64,000 nucleotides of DNA from BRHc4a sp049323915 (GTDB lineage: Bacteria > Bacillota > Desulfotomaculia > Desulfotomaculales > Desulfocucumaceae). Made by a program: the position numbers and the translations under genes. Shown piece by piece: positions 1 to 9,533 of this stretch; within the stretch, counting starts at the first letter, position 1; every line of letters starts with the position of its first letter. The notes below the pieces were generated by a model, which saw only the letters and a program-made list of their open reading frames with translations, ran no database searches and was not told the origin of the DNA. The DNA lies in contig JBMOPC010000081.1 of assembly GCA_049323915.1 (NCBI GenBank), forward strand, positions 1 through 64,000, in the 5' to 3' direction.

Positions 1-574
1 CCCGCTGGGCGGCCCCCTTGGTGTTGTTGTTCAGCCCCGCGGGCGGGCAGTCCAGTATGACGTAATCGTAGTTCCCCTTTAAAAGAGTAAGCATTTTAAA
101 AACCAGGGCCGGGTCCACCTTTTCCACGTGGTCGTAGTGGATTACCCCCGGCACCACCATGATTCCCGTCGAGTGGTTTAAAAGCCCCCGGGCCACCTCC
201 CCGGGACCGTGTATATCTTCCCAGTCCAGTATGTTCACCAGACACTCCCCCGCGGGGAGCCCCATCCTGCTCCTGACCGCGCCGTATCCCTCCAGGTCGA
301 TCAGGACCACCCTTTCCGGACTGGACAGGGCCAGAAGGCCGGCCAGGTTGGCGGCCACCGTGGTGGCCCCGTCCCCTCCGGAAGATCCCTGGACCACGTA
401 GATCCTGCCGTAGCCGGCCAGGGCCCCGGGGCTTACCGGGATGTTGAACATTCTGGTTGCCCCGGACTGGTTTTCTTCCTTTTTATGTACTCCATCCATG
501 CCGGCCTGCCAGAGGACAAAATCTCCGCTGGGGTCGGACCTGCAGCCCCTTTTACTAAAAAGCTTTTTGAACAA
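1..574 (-). CDS. CpaE/TadZ-like (MinD/ParA family) ATPase, 3' end outside window
   Basis: This partial gene runs off the left edge; about 191 residues are visible. The reading begins with TTG at 574, two bases after the stop of the CpaB-like gene, with a GGAGG-type ribosome site upstream. The region around residues 60-80 reads VVQGSSGGDGATTVAANLAG, a deviant Walker A of the MinD/CpaE type, but both lysines of the usual KGGxGKT form are missing, as in many TadZ/CpaE proteins. A Walker B-like stretch, YDYVILDCPPAG, lies near the window edge. CpaE/TadZ proteins place Flp-pilus or secretion machinery at the membrane. Here the gene follows cpaB and a second large ATPase-like gene at the end of a conjugation module, so it probably serves that apparatus. 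The family is clear; the exact role is inference. Confidence 0.7.
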   Translation of the reverse strand, partial: MFKKLFSKRGCRSDPSGDFVLWQAGMDGVHKKEENQSGATRMFNIPVSPGALAGYGRIYVVQGSSGGDGATTVAANLAGLLALSSPERVVLIDLEGYGAVRSRMGLPAGECLVNILDWEDIHGPGEVARGLLNHSTGIMVVPGVIHYDHVEKVDPALVFKMLTLLKGNYDYVILDCPPAGLNNNTKGAAQR

Positions 575-576
575 TT

Positions 577-1230
577 CTATCGGCCTCCTCCGGCCGGAAG
601 GAGCGAGATGGAAAACTTTTTCCCGCGCACTGTTCCCTCGGCCACCTTTCTGGCTTCTTCCGGGGTGACGGCGATGACGTAGGCGCCCCGTGACGCCGGG
701 GCAGTCAGGGAGCTTTCCTTGCCCGGCGCCGGCAGAGGGACCCTGACAACCACCGCCTCCCTGGCCACGCAATCCACAGCTGTTGTGTCTTTACCTGTTA
801 CTACTTCGGTGAACACGTTCACCCGGTTCCCCACCGCAATTCCCCTCAGGCCGGTGGAGGTCTCCGCCGGCAGGTCCACCGCCTCCCGGCCCGGGGCCAG
901 TATGTTCAGGACGGCTTTAAGGCTTCCCGTGTCGGCCGTAATGTGTCCCTTCCGGATCACCTCGCCGGGGAAGACGGTCCCGGACACAACCGTTTTGCCC
1001 AGTACACTCTGAAGTGTTGTTTCAGCTTCCTCCGGAACCGCCACCGGGGGATAGTCCTTCAGGGCCACCTGCTTTGGCCCCAGCACCGTGCCCATGGCAA
1101 GCCTCTCCGAGGCCACCACCACCCTGACGCTGGGGGTGTTGAGCTTAACGTAATACCAGACCAGTCCGCCGGCGGCCAGGGCCAGGAATAGGGCCGCCAG
1201 TATATGGGAGATTTTTTTGAACCCTGACAT
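577..1230 (-). CDS. CpaB/RcpC-like SAF-domain protein
   Basis: A 217-residue protein with one N-terminal membrane segment (about residues 9-27) followed by an SAF domain (about 35-100, with AMGTVLGPKQVALKDYP) and a second beta-rich part, as in CpaB/RcpC proteins of Flp (Tad) pilus systems. CpaB proteins sit at the cell envelope and help assemble the pilus. Gram-positive members have only the SAF and RcpC-type parts, which matches the short length. It lies 10 bp downstream of the 691-residue ATPase-like gene and is followed at once by a CpaE/TadZ-like gene. It forms the tail of the conjugation operon, an unusual pairing because no pilin, TadA or TadB/C gene is seen here. Confidence 0.75.
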   Translation of the reverse strand: MSGFKKISHILAALFLALAAGGLVWYYVKLNTPSVRVVVASERLAMGTVLGPKQVALKDYPPVAVPEEAETTLQSVLGKTVVSGTVFPGEVIRKGHITADTGSLKAVLNILAPGREAVDLPAETSTGLRGIAVGNRVNVFTEVVTGKDTTAVDCVAREAVVVRVPLPAPGKESSLTAPASRGAYVIAVTPEEARKVAEGTVRGKKFSISLLPAGGGR

Positions 1231-1240
1231 TTACCTCACC

Positions 1241-3316
1241 TCAGTTCCAGGTGAACCGGCCATCGCTGTTCCTCCTCAGGGCCACACTCAAGGCGTCGGC
1301 CGGACCGTTCCGGATTACCACCTTTGGCTTTAACCCCTCCGGGATGTTCTGGGGAACCCCCCGGAGGTCAATTCCGGTGACCACGTTCTGTTTTCCCTCC
1401 ATGAGGTTTCTCAGCCAGAGGGAAGATATCTTGTATTCCACCGGGTCGCCCCCGGGAAGAACCACCAGCACCACCGCCCGGCCAAGGTGAGCCACCTTCT
1501 GGATAAGGGATATGTCGCCGGCAAAGTCCATCACCGTGTAGGTGGAGGTTTTTCTGGCCTCCCTCAGGATGCCCCACAGGTCCTGCTCCCCTTCCAGTTT
1601 AAGGTCCTTGGCCGGGTCCACGGCGTAAATACTGAGGTTATCCCTGTCAATGGGGCAGCTGGATCCCGGCACCCGCCAGTCCGACATCATCAGCTCATCG
1701 TCGGGGATATCAAGCCACATGGCGCCGGTGCTGTTTTTTGACGCCCCAATATAGGCCACCTGGCTTCCTTCCACATCGCACAAGAGCTTTACGGCCTGGG
1801 CGGCCAGCCTGCCGGCCAGGTTAGGGCGCCAGGGCGACACCAGGGCCAGTAACCCACCGGGTACTATGGAGGTGGGATTGTCCGGTTTAACAATGGTTGA
1901 TTCGGGGACTGTATCTTCTTCAAGGGATAACCCCTCGGACATATTTATCCCCGGTCTTACCTTCCTGGTTTCTTTTTTTACCTTAGCCTTTTCCGCCGCC
2001 GCCCCGGCTGACTGTTTCAGGGCCTTGCTGAGATTGCCGGCTCCCCGGAGAATTGAGTTGATAACCTTCCCGGCCTCACCGTTCGGGGAGGGCACCGATT
2101 CCTTCACCCTCCCTGGCTCAACGGCATCGTGCATTTCCCTGATTATCCCGGTAAGAACGAAAACCAGCTCGTCTCCGGAGATGTAGCCGCCCTTTTCACA
2201 GGATATTATGTGGCGGACCCCGGCTTCACCGGCCCGATCCACCATTGCTTTCCCCGGGCCGTCCAGTTCACCGACGATAAAAAGGACGGCCGGGACAATA
2301 CTGGCAGCCCAGACCGCCAGCTTATCAGCCCCGGTTATGCCGCCTATGACGCTGTGGCGCATCAGGATACAGATGTCAGGCTCCAGCCCGGCTATTTTCT
2401 CCTTGATCTCGTCGGGTTTCGCCGAACACCAGAGTATGTCCATCTGATCTGAGAAGTTATCCCTGATCCAGCCCTCAATCCGGCTGTCTCCCACACCAAG
2501 CACCGCCGCCGGCTTTCCCGTTCTCTTGCGCTTTACGTTGAATTCCTTGGACCCGGACACTACCGAAGCCATGGTGGTGTTGTTTTCCACACTGTTGTCC
2601 GCGGTCAGGACATCCCTGAACACTTCCCCGGTCAGATCCCGCAGGGATGTGCAGGCCTTTCCCTTTCCGTAAACAACCAGGGGCAGACGCTTTCTGGCGG
2701 TATCAATCACCCTGACCGGATCGTCCGGAATCTCAAAGTACTCCTCCAGCCCGAGCCAGCGGGCCACGTCCCGGGGGTGGTAATATGAGGAACGATCCGA
2801 GGCCCTGTTTACCACCAGGCGAAGGTTCGGGTTTTTGATCAGCCCGTTCTTCTGACGGTCGGAGACGGACTGGAGGCACCTCTGGGACGGCTCGGCGACG
2901 AGCAGAATGCCATCGGAAATAGCCAAAATGGTTTCCACATGTGGAAGTATCCCGTCCCCGCCGGCGTCGATGATTAAGGCGCTGAATTGGGAGTATCGCT
3001 CCAGCAGTTCCTTGATTTCACCCGGAGCAGGAGCTTCCGACCTTTCAACATCCCCGGACGGGCCCGGGAGGACAGCCAGGCCGTACCCTGTCGTCAGAAA
3101 GGATTCGCTTTCGTAGTCCCGCCAGGTGGCCGTGGTGGGGAAAACCGTCTCCCGGGCCGCCTCGGCCATAAACAGTTGCCCCAGTATTCCCCGGGAGCTG
3201 AAATCCACCAGTAAGGTTTTTACCCCCTGAACAGAAAGCCAGGCCGCCACGTTGGATGCGACAAAGGTGGTTCCCGCGCCCGGAACCATGGCCAGCGCGG
3301 TAATGATTTTTGGCAT
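1241..3316 (-). CDS. Large protein with two ParA/CpaE-like ATPase domains
   Basis: The 691-residue protein starts with a ParA/CpaE-like domain (residues 1-~225; LAMVPGAGTTFVASNVAAWL as a degenerate Walker A, then ALIIDAGGDG). A receiver-like alpha/beta domain follows (~265-395; AAVLGVGDSRIEGWI, EPDICILMRHS), then a Pro/Lys-rich linker, then a second degenerate ATPase-like domain (~470-690; TYTVMDFAGD). Both nucleotide sites lack the classical Walker lysine. The order receiver-ATPase recalls CpaE, but with an extra ATPase domain in front. It lies between the cell-wall hydrolase and cpaB, all on one strand with gaps of 10-15 bp, so it is probably co-transcribed with the conjugation genes. A scaffold or positioning protein for the transfer apparatus is a reasonable guess; no enzymatic role is shown. 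Confidence 0.6.
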   Translation of the reverse strand: MPKIITALAMVPGAGTTFVASNVAAWLSVQGVKTLLVDFSSRGILGQLFMAEAARETVFPTTATWRDYESESFLTTGYGLAVLPGPSGDVERSEAPAPGEIKELLERYSQFSALIIDAGGDGILPHVETILAISDGILLVAEPSQRCLQSVSDRQKNGLIKNPNLRLVVNRASDRSSYYHPRDVARWLGLEEYFEIPDDPVRVIDTARKRLPLVVYGKGKACTSLRDLTGEVFRDVLTADNSVENNTTMASVVSGSKEFNVKRKRTGKPAAVLGVGDSRIEGWIRDNFSDQMDILWCSAKPDEIKEKIAGLEPDICILMRHSVIGGITGADKLAVWAASIVPAVLFIVGELDGPGKAMVDRAGEAGVRHIISCEKGGYISGDELVFVLTGIIREMHDAVEPGRVKESVPSPNGEAGKVINSILRGAGNLSKALKQSAGAAAEKAKVKKETRKVRPGINMSEGLSLEEDTVPESTIVKPDNPTSIVPGGLLALVSPWRPNLAGRLAAQAVKLLCDVEGSQVAYIGASKNSTGAMWLDIPDDELMMSDWRVPGSSCPIDRDNLSIYAVDPAKDLKLEGEQDLWGILREARKTSTYTVMDFAGDISLIQKVAHLGRAVVLVVLPGGDPVEYKISSLWLRNLMEGKQNVVTGIDLRGVPQNIPEGLKPKVVIRNGPADALSVALRRNSDGRFTWN

Positions 3317-3331
3317 GATCTATTCCTCCGC

Positions 3332-4357
3332 TCAACTGTTTCCCGAGGGAGCCGCCAGCCACTCCTCGGGGTTACAGGGTTGTCCATTGACGTAGACGGA
3401 AAAGTGCAGGTGGGGACCGGTGGACAGACCGGTGGAACCCACATAGCCAATCACCTGACCGGCTTTTACGGCATCTCCGCTTTTAACGGTGACCCCGGAC
3501 AGGTGGGCGTAGAGGGTGCGGTTACCCCCGTGATTTAAAACCACACATAACCCGTAATCACCCTTTTCCCGGTTCCAGTCAACCCTTCCATCCTGTACGG
3601 CCAGTACGGGAGTTCCCCCGGGGGCCGGTATGTCTATCCCGTCATGGAAGTGATACCTCTGCCGGATGGGGTGTCTTCTTGTTCCGTAACCGGATTCAAT
3701 CCTGATATGCTGTGCCGGAAGCGGCCACAGGCCGCCTCCCACCGGAATCGCCATGGACGAATACTGGGCGGCGAAGTCCATAATTTTATTGACATACCAG
3801 CTGGCATGGTTGTAATTGAATATGGCGCCGCGGGGGTCCGTGGAAAAACCGCCGGCTTTCAGCATATTTGCCGCTGAATAGATGGCGTCCCGGGGGTTGT
3901 GCGGATCATAAACCCCGTCACTGTCACCGTCCTGTTTGTACTGCTCAAAGGTGGCAGGCATGAACTGCATGAGCCCGACGGCTCCGGCTTCAGATATCGC
4001 AACGTTTTTACCGAATTCGGTTTCCACCCTGCAGATAGCCGCCAGGACCGCCCAGGATACTCCGTATTTCTCCTGTGCCCGGAGGAAAACCGGCAGGTAT
4101 TCTGCCGGGATGTCGGCAACGGCGAAAGCCGTGGGCGCCCCTGATCTGAACCCCGCGTCTTTCACTCCGCCCAGGCCGGAAACAACGGTGGAAAAGAGTA
4201 TATAGCAGGAGGCCAGGGCTATTAACAGAAAGCCCATGAGTATCAGCAGCAGATGTTCAATCCTGATGGTGAAATTCTCTCCTGCCTCTCCGGAGGTGGC
4301 CATACGCCCGGCCTCTCCGCCCAATCTTAAAGTTGTGGCTATAACCCGGAGATTCAC
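3332..4357 (-). CDS. Bifunctional cell-wall hydrolase: lytic transglycosylase plus M23 peptidase (TcpG-like)
   Basis: A 341-residue envelope protein. One membrane segment lies at about 35-57. A lytic transglycosylase (SLT/lysozyme-like) domain covers about 90-215, with AICRVETEFG carrying the likely catalytic Glu112 and the family motif GAVGLMQFMP. An M23 peptidase domain covers about 230-335, with the zinc motifs HDGIDIPAP and GPHLHF. Proteins with a transglycosylase and a peptidase domain (Tn916 Orf14/CwlT, pCW3 TcpG) open the peptidoglycan for conjugative machines of Gram-positive bacteria. It sits directly downstream of the VirB6-like gene, as expected for such a module. The domain assignment is firm; the substrate chemistry of the peptidase (endopeptidase) is from the family. 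Confidence 0.85.
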   Translation of the reverse strand: MNLRVIATTLRLGGEAGRMATSGEAGENFTIRIEHLLLILMGFLLIALASCYILFSTVVSGLGGVKDAGFRSGAPTAFAVADIPAEYLPVFLRAQEKYGVSWAVLAAICRVETEFGKNVAISEAGAVGLMQFMPATFEQYKQDGDSDGVYDPHNPRDAIYSAANMLKAGGFSTDPRGAIFNYNHASWYVNKIMDFAAQYSSMAIPVGGGLWPLPAQHIRIESGYGTRRHPIRQRYHFHDGIDIPAPGGTPVLAVQDGRVDWNREKGDYGLCVVLNHGGNRTLYAHLSGVTVKSGDAVKAGQVIGYVGSTGLSTGPHLHFSVYVNGQPCNPEEWLAAPSGNS

Positions 4358-4404
4358 TGGACCACCCCTGAAAACAAAAGACCCGGGAAACCCGGACTTT
4401 TTCG

Positions 4405-6981
4405 TTACTTGCGCAGGCGTGAGCGGGGAATATATGGTTGCCTTCTGGTTTTGCCCGGCGCCGGTGGTGGATAATTACTGGTCTTTGAAAATGCATGAAA
4501 AGCTCTAACCTGGCTGTGCCGGATCATTCCGCCCCGACCAGCCTCTCCGTTCTGCGTCACAGGAACAACCCCGCCCGGATCGTTACCTGTTTTAGGGAAT
4601 CGTTCCGTCCGATCCCCTGAATGGCCATTGATAGCACCCCTTCCATTTCTACCGGGGAAACCGCCTGCCGGCCCATCATGGGTAACCCGTACATCCCTGT
4701 CCAGCCCACTTCGTAAATTACCCGGCGATATGGCGGGAATAGATACAGCACCAGTTCGTTTAGCGATACCCTCATCCGCAGCCGGAACTTTTGGCGCCGA
4801 AACCCCGGAAACGGTCTGCACCTCTCCTTCCAGTAACTTCTTTGTTGCTGAAATAACGGTGACGCCAACAGCCGCCGCAGCGTTCACGGATCCAGCCGTG
4901 GCGCCGGCAAGACTCCCGGCTTTCACAGCTTCAGCCCCCGAACCTGCCGTGGTCATACCGGCACTGGTTCCACTTGTGTCGGCAAATTCATCCTCCCTGG
5001 CTTTTGCTCCGCTTTCCACCGGTTCCCGGGGCACTGCCCGGGCGGTTTCCTGAATACCACCGGAATCGTGTGGACCCGGAGAACGCACGTTCACATCCCG
5101 GCCGGATTCTCCCGGAGTCCCTCCCGGTAGCTCCCTGAATGGGTAGCCCCTGGGCGGCTGGCCCTCCCAGGCGCCCTCATATGTAACTTCCGGGTCGACA
5201 TCAATTATGGTGGGGCCAGAGCCCATCTTGTTGCCTCTATTGAAGCCCCCCGGTCCCGCTGTGGATTTTTCAGACCACTCACCGGAAGGCGGCGGTGGTG
5301 GCTGCTCCGGCCCTTCCCCTCTCCCTCTTCTCCTGGAAAAAGCCCAGTCGGAGAAGATGTCTGTCAGTCCCAGTTTTCTGGCCAGGGTGGCATTTGCCGA
5401 TACGATCCTCTCCAGTGAAACGCTATCGTGATATCTGAGGGTTCCTTTCTGTACCGACTCCAGCGCCAGGCCCAGGAATTTCTTCCGGTATATGGCCGCG
5501 GCGAAGAATATGACGGCCAGGACCACCATGGCCGCACCCAGGTTGTGGTCGATTAAGGCTGCGGAGAAGGCCGTTCCGGTAACCAGCACCAGCGACAGGT
5601 AAAGTCCGTACACCAGCTTGACCATGAAGAAACCCAGCAGTGTTCGAAAGTACCTGGCAGCGAAAGCCCATCCGGCGCCGGGTATCATCATGGCAAAGAA
5701 GGGTAACGGCAAAAAAAGAAGGAGCGGGGCAAGGATTATCTGGCAGATCACTATACTGAGTCCCACCAGTATGGCCAGCAGGGCAAGGCTTATGGCCGGC
5801 AGCAGGGTAAAGAAGGCCGTCTTGAGGTGCTGCATGGCGCCCTCCGGCGCAAACCCTACCATTGTACCGTCGTGATTGCCATGGTCGATATCCTGGCCAT
5901 CGATAACCCACAGATATTTCTTGTTCGGGCGGGCCAGGGCCTCGGCAACCGCGTCCCGGCCCTCCCCGGTGGAACCAAGCATCAGGGTGTCCAGGCGCAT
6001 TCCCGTCTGGATCTTAGCCTGGCTTTCCTTCGGGAAGACACTTTTATTCAGTATGTCGTACTCTCCACGAGTCAACAGCAGTCTGTTCTCGTCGGAGGTC
6101 CCGAACTGGGCCAGCGCCCAGGGCCTGGCCACAATCAGCTGCCAGGTGGTTTGACCCGCCGCCACCAGGCCTCTGTCCACCGGGTCCCCAATGTTCACGT
6201 TCTGACCAGCGGATGTATACCTCCCGGTGGTGGCCAGGAAAACACCGGCCAGGGAATCGGTGACCTCAGCGGTATTGCTTATAATTTGCCGGGCGTTGGC
6301 GGTGAAGAAAAAGGCGCCGCCCACAGCCAGAACGGCCACCAGCAGGGAACTCAGGGCCGACATGGCCCGGCCCCGGAGAATGCTGAAAATACCGTAAATG
6401 AGCAGTATGATCAGTCCGGTGGAGATCAGAATCTGAGTCAAATCACTGCCTGAGGAGAAAATATCTGACATCCCCTCGGACACCCAGCCCACCATGCCTG
6501 AGACAATACTGGTATGAAAGGCCAGAACCATTATGTTATTTGAGGTCCTGACCAGCATCTTGGTTATTGAAAATATCATGTTGGCCATGAACTCCACGGT
6601 GGAATACAGGGCCTTTTCCGCCATCACCCCCAGACCCGGGAACTTGTCCGGTGGGGCGTGGTGGAACACGTAACGGCCCTCCGGCCAGTTCTCCCAGATG
6701 GCGTTCTCCGGGCTGGCTATCCGGGCCATACCGGCCCCGGCAGCCCCGGCGCCCACCACCAGCAGGCCGAAGGGTCCGCTCACGGCAGCCGCCCCCGGCG
6801 CGGTAGCTATAGAGCTCAGGGAAAAAATGCTGAACATCTGCCCCTCGATCTCCTTTTCCGCCTGAATGTCTCCCTGCAGGCTCCACTGTTCCGCCGGCTG
6901 ATCGCCAATGGCCGCGAGGGCAGGCGCCTCAAATATCAGTAGCATGAAGAGGACCAGTATACCGGCGGTAATCCTGCCCAC
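4405..6981 (-). CDS. VirB6/TrbL-like polytopic membrane protein (TcpH-like)
   Basis: An 858-residue protein. It begins with a signal-like hydrophobic segment (residues ~4-24, ending APALAA) and has several membrane spans at about 55-85, 130-165, 195-240 and 395-500. The last ~330 residues are a soluble, Pro/Gly/Ser-rich tail without recognisable domains. This layout (a core of 5-8 spans plus a long cytoplasmic or low-complexity tail) is typical of TcpH/VirB6/TrbL channel subunits of Gram-positive conjugation systems. It lies downstream of the VirB4-like ATPase and upstream of the cell-wall hydrolase, the standard order. The channel role is from family knowledge and context; sequence conservation in these proteins is low. 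Confidence 0.7.
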   Translation of the reverse strand: MGRITAGILVLFMLLIFEAPALAAIGDQPAEQWSLQGDIQAEKEIEGQMFSIFSLSSIATAPGAAAVSGPFGLLVVGAGAAGAGMARIASPENAIWENWPEGRYVFHHAPPDKFPGLGVMAEKALYSTVEFMANMIFSITKMLVRTSNNIMVLAFHTSIVSGMVGWVSEGMSDIFSSGSDLTQILISTGLIILLIYGIFSILRGRAMSALSSLLVAVLAVGGAFFFTANARQIISNTAEVTDSLAGVFLATTGRYTSAGQNVNIGDPVDRGLVAAGQTTWQLIVARPWALAQFGTSDENRLLLTRGEYDILNKSVFPKESQAKIQTGMRLDTLMLGSTGEGRDAVAEALARPNKKYLWVIDGQDIDHGNHDGTMVGFAPEGAMQHLKTAFFTLLPAISLALLAILVGLSIVICQIILAPLLLFLPLPFFAMMIPGAGWAFAARYFRTLLGFFMVKLVYGLYLSLVLVTGTAFSAALIDHNLGAAMVVLAVIFFAAAIYRKKFLGLALESVQKGTLRYHDSVSLERIVSANATLARKLGLTDIFSDWAFSRRRGRGEGPEQPPPPPSGEWSEKSTAGPGGFNRGNKMGSGPTIIDVDPEVTYEGAWEGQPPRGYPFRELPGGTPGESGRDVNVRSPGPHDSGGIQETARAVPREPVESGAKAREDEFADTSGTSAGMTTAGSGAEAVKAGSLAGATAGSVNAAAAVGVTVISATKKLLEGEVQTVSGVSAPKVPAADEGIAKRTGAVSIPAISPGNLRSGLDRDVRVTHDGPAGGFPGRNGRGAINGHSGDRTERFPKTGNDPGGVVPVTQNGEAGRGGMIRHSQVRAFHAFSKTSNYPPPAPGKTRRQPYIPRSRLRK

Positions 6982-7118
6982 CGGCTCTCACCTCCCGATT
7001 GTCCGGAAATGACTCGCGCCAGTTTACCTGGCCTATTTTCTCCTGACCCGGTCCAATTAGCTGATTGGTGAAGAAAATATCGATTCAGGTACATGCCAAA
7101 TTTCCTGTCGGCGGCGAA

Positions 7119-9533
7119 TCAACAATCTTTATTCCAAACACCCCCAACGCTGCCAGGCGAAGTGTCAAACATCCTAAGCAGATAATCAGGCCGCGGGTCG
7201 ATGCACACGTGACCGATGCGCCCCGCGGCATCTCTCATTACGCACCAGCCGCTCTCCATGGAGCGGAATACAGACCCCAGCCCCGGGCCGGCCCTCTCCT
7301 CGTCCCCGTCCGCTCCCAGCAGTTCCAGATTTGCCGATATTTCAGCCCTGTCCTGGGCGCGGAAACAGAACACGTAACCCACGTTGTTCCTGATGGTCTG
7401 CAAGTCGGTGATATCGGTTGCGTTCTGCGTGATCAGGACGGGAATGACCCCGAAGGTGCGGGCCCCCATACGCACAATCTCATCAACCATCCGCCTTCCC
7501 TCGGATATTCCCAGGAGCATCCACGACTCATCAAAGACCTGGCATTTCAGCACATCCGGGGGCAGGGAAAAGGCCATCTCCCGGGCCATGGCCGAGGCCA
7601 GGAAGAGCATACCCAGCCCCTGTCTCTCACTCTCGGTGATCCGCCCGCCCTGCATGTTGCCCTTAGTCCGGGGCAGGGGCAGTCCCCGCAGGTTGACCAC
7701 GGTGGCCCGGGGAACTTCGGCGGCCGTGTCCGTGCCGAAGACCAGGTGTCCCATGCTGCCGTCCCGCAGGGCCTCCAGGAGCAGGGCGCACTGGCCGGCC
7801 TCCCTGGCCACATCGGGGTACGAGGTGTCCCCTGACAGCCGGAAAAGTTCCTCCAGGCAGGTCCGCATGTTGCGGCACCCTTCCGGCAGCTTGCCCACCG
7901 CGTCCACCACCCTGGCCACGGCCACCCGGCGGGCGTCGTTATCGTCCTTGAGGTTAAGCACAATGGACAGGTAGTCCATTGCTATGCCCCCGGCCCGGCG
8001 GGAATCTCCTGAAAGCAAAAAGGGATTCAGCTGGACGTTGCCCCCGGGGTAGAGGTCGATTTTCCTGACATTAAAAATTCTTTCCAGAACTGCGTATTCA
8101 TTGTTTTTGGGATCTATAACGAACAGGTGTGCGCCGGCCATGTACGCCAGGTACAGCAGCAGCTTGGCCAGCATGCTCTTGCCCCCACCCAGGCCGCCAT
8201 TTATGAAGATGGCATTGGAACGGTTGAGGTATCTTGCCGCATGCCCCGGCTTCCACAGTACCGGGGTGGAGCCGGACCAGCCCAGAAAAAAGCCCGCCCC
8301 ATCCCCCATCTCAAGGCTTACCGTGAGCCCGGAGGACGCTATGAAGCCGGGGTCACACTCGATCAGCGGCGCCGCCGTCCGGCTGCCGGGAATAAATGAG
8401 TACAGGCACTTCAACTGGTCTCCCACCGGACAGACAGCCCGGAAGCCGGAAGACGAGTATCTCTCCATCAGCCTTTTGCCCGCAGCCAGGGCCTCCTTCA
8501 GATCCCTTGAGGCCACGGCCAGGGCTACCGATACCGATGCCAGGGGCTGGCCCCCTCCCAACTTTCCCTCCAGGAACCTGCCCTCTGTAAATCCATATTC
8601 CTCGTCGGTGCTCGGCTCGTCGTCCCCTTTAAGGGCCTCCCTGATCTGCCCCCTGAGAAAGCGTCGGCGGCTCTCCGCTTTCCTTTTGGCCCTGTAAGGC
8701 CGCATGATGTTAAAGTGGACCACCGCGTCCACTGCCGTTTCCCCGGCATCCAGGCCGGCCAGCCACTCGGCGCCCACCTCCGGCAACACCTTGGGGAAAT
8801 CCGGGAAGGTAATGAACAGCTGGTGGTGCCGGTCATCGAAGCCATCCGAGACAGTCAGGCAGGACAGCTTCTCTTCCAGCAGGCAGCCGTCCGAGAATGA
8901 GGCCACCAGGGCTGGTGTAAGCCTCCCCCCGTCCCGTGAGGGTAGGGGCAGTGGCAGCACACCGACCCGCCGCACGTTGCGTCGTATAATGAAGTCGAGG
9001 TCCCCAAAATCAATCCTTCTCTCCGTAAGTAAGCTGACACGGCGGAACATCTCCTCCTCGGCCTCAAGGGCCTCCCGGATACGCCCGGAGGAAAGGAGCC
9101 ACTTTTCTGACCGGAAAATGGCACCCAGGGCGGCATCCCGGAATTCCCGCAGCAGCGCCTGCCAGTCCTCGTCCCGGGTTAACCGGAGTTGCAGGACAAG
9201 GTAACGCCTCCGGCGCCGGGCGCCCGAAGTCAGAACACCTCGCACGGACCGGGCGTGCCGCCGCAATTCTGTTACCATATCTCCGCTTAAACCGGTTACA
9301 CCTGCGCCGCCCAGGTAGCCGTCCTCGTCCAGGCGCAGTTCCTCACAGAGAAGGAGGATCATGCCGCGGCCCTCAAAACCGTACAAAAACTGTTCCAGCC
9401 TCCGGATAACCATTTCCCGCTCGGCCCCGGGCAGGTGATGGTACGATTCCCCCCGCAGGCGATAGATTGCGAAAGCCTCACCGGTATCGCTGAATACTAT
9501 GTTGTTTTTGAAGGCTATTATAGGAAACCTCAA
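7119..9533 (-). CDS. VirB4-family conjugation ATPase (TcpF/TrsE-like)
   Basis: An 804-residue ATPase that powers type IV secretion. The Walker A is INGGLGGGKSM at about residue 447, followed by HLFVIDPKNNEY, and the Walker B is CQVFDESWMLL near 662. The arginine-rich C-terminal part (ITQNATDI, RNNVGYVFCFRAQD) is the usual end of VirB4 ATPases. The N-terminal ~400 residues match the length of the CagE/TrbE-type N-terminal domain. It overlaps the TcpE-like gene by 4 bp, so the two are translationally coupled. It is followed by a 137-bp gap before the VirB6-like gene in which I see no gene. No coupling protein (TcpA) or relaxase is visible, so these should lie outside the window if the element is complete. 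Confidence 0.85.
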   Translation of the reverse strand: MRFPIIAFKNNIVFSDTGEAFAIYRLRGESYHHLPGAEREMVIRRLEQFLYGFEGRGMILLLCEELRLDEDGYLGGAGVTGLSGDMVTELRRHARSVRGVLTSGARRRRRYLVLQLRLTRDEDWQALLREFRDAALGAIFRSEKWLLSSGRIREALEAEEEMFRRVSLLTERRIDFGDLDFIIRRNVRRVGVLPLPLPSRDGGRLTPALVASFSDGCLLEEKLSCLTVSDGFDDRHHQLFITFPDFPKVLPEVGAEWLAGLDAGETAVDAVVHFNIMRPYRAKRKAESRRRFLRGQIREALKGDDEPSTDEEYGFTEGRFLEGKLGGGQPLASVSVALAVASRDLKEALAAGKRLMERYSSSGFRAVCPVGDQLKCLYSFIPGSRTAAPLIECDPGFIASSGLTVSLEMGDGAGFFLGWSGSTPVLWKPGHAARYLNRSNAIFINGGLGGGKSMLAKLLLYLAYMAGAHLFVIDPKNNEYAVLERIFNVRKIDLYPGGNVQLNPFLLSGDSRRAGGIAMDYLSIVLNLKDDNDARRVAVARVVDAVGKLPEGCRNMRTCLEELFRLSGDTSYPDVAREAGQCALLLEALRDGSMGHLVFGTDTAAEVPRATVVNLRGLPLPRTKGNMQGGRITESERQGLGMLFLASAMAREMAFSLPPDVLKCQVFDESWMLLGISEGRRMVDEIVRMGARTFGVIPVLITQNATDITDLQTIRNNVGYVFCFRAQDRAEISANLELLGADGDEERAGPGLGSVFRSMESGWCVMRDAAGRIGHVCIDPRPDYLLRMFDTSPGSVGGVWNKDC

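Noticed and set aside
209..682. Plus-strand reading frames across the first kilobase
   Set aside because: They are shadows of the minus-strand CpaE-like and CpaB-like genes, with no family-like sequence or ribosome site.
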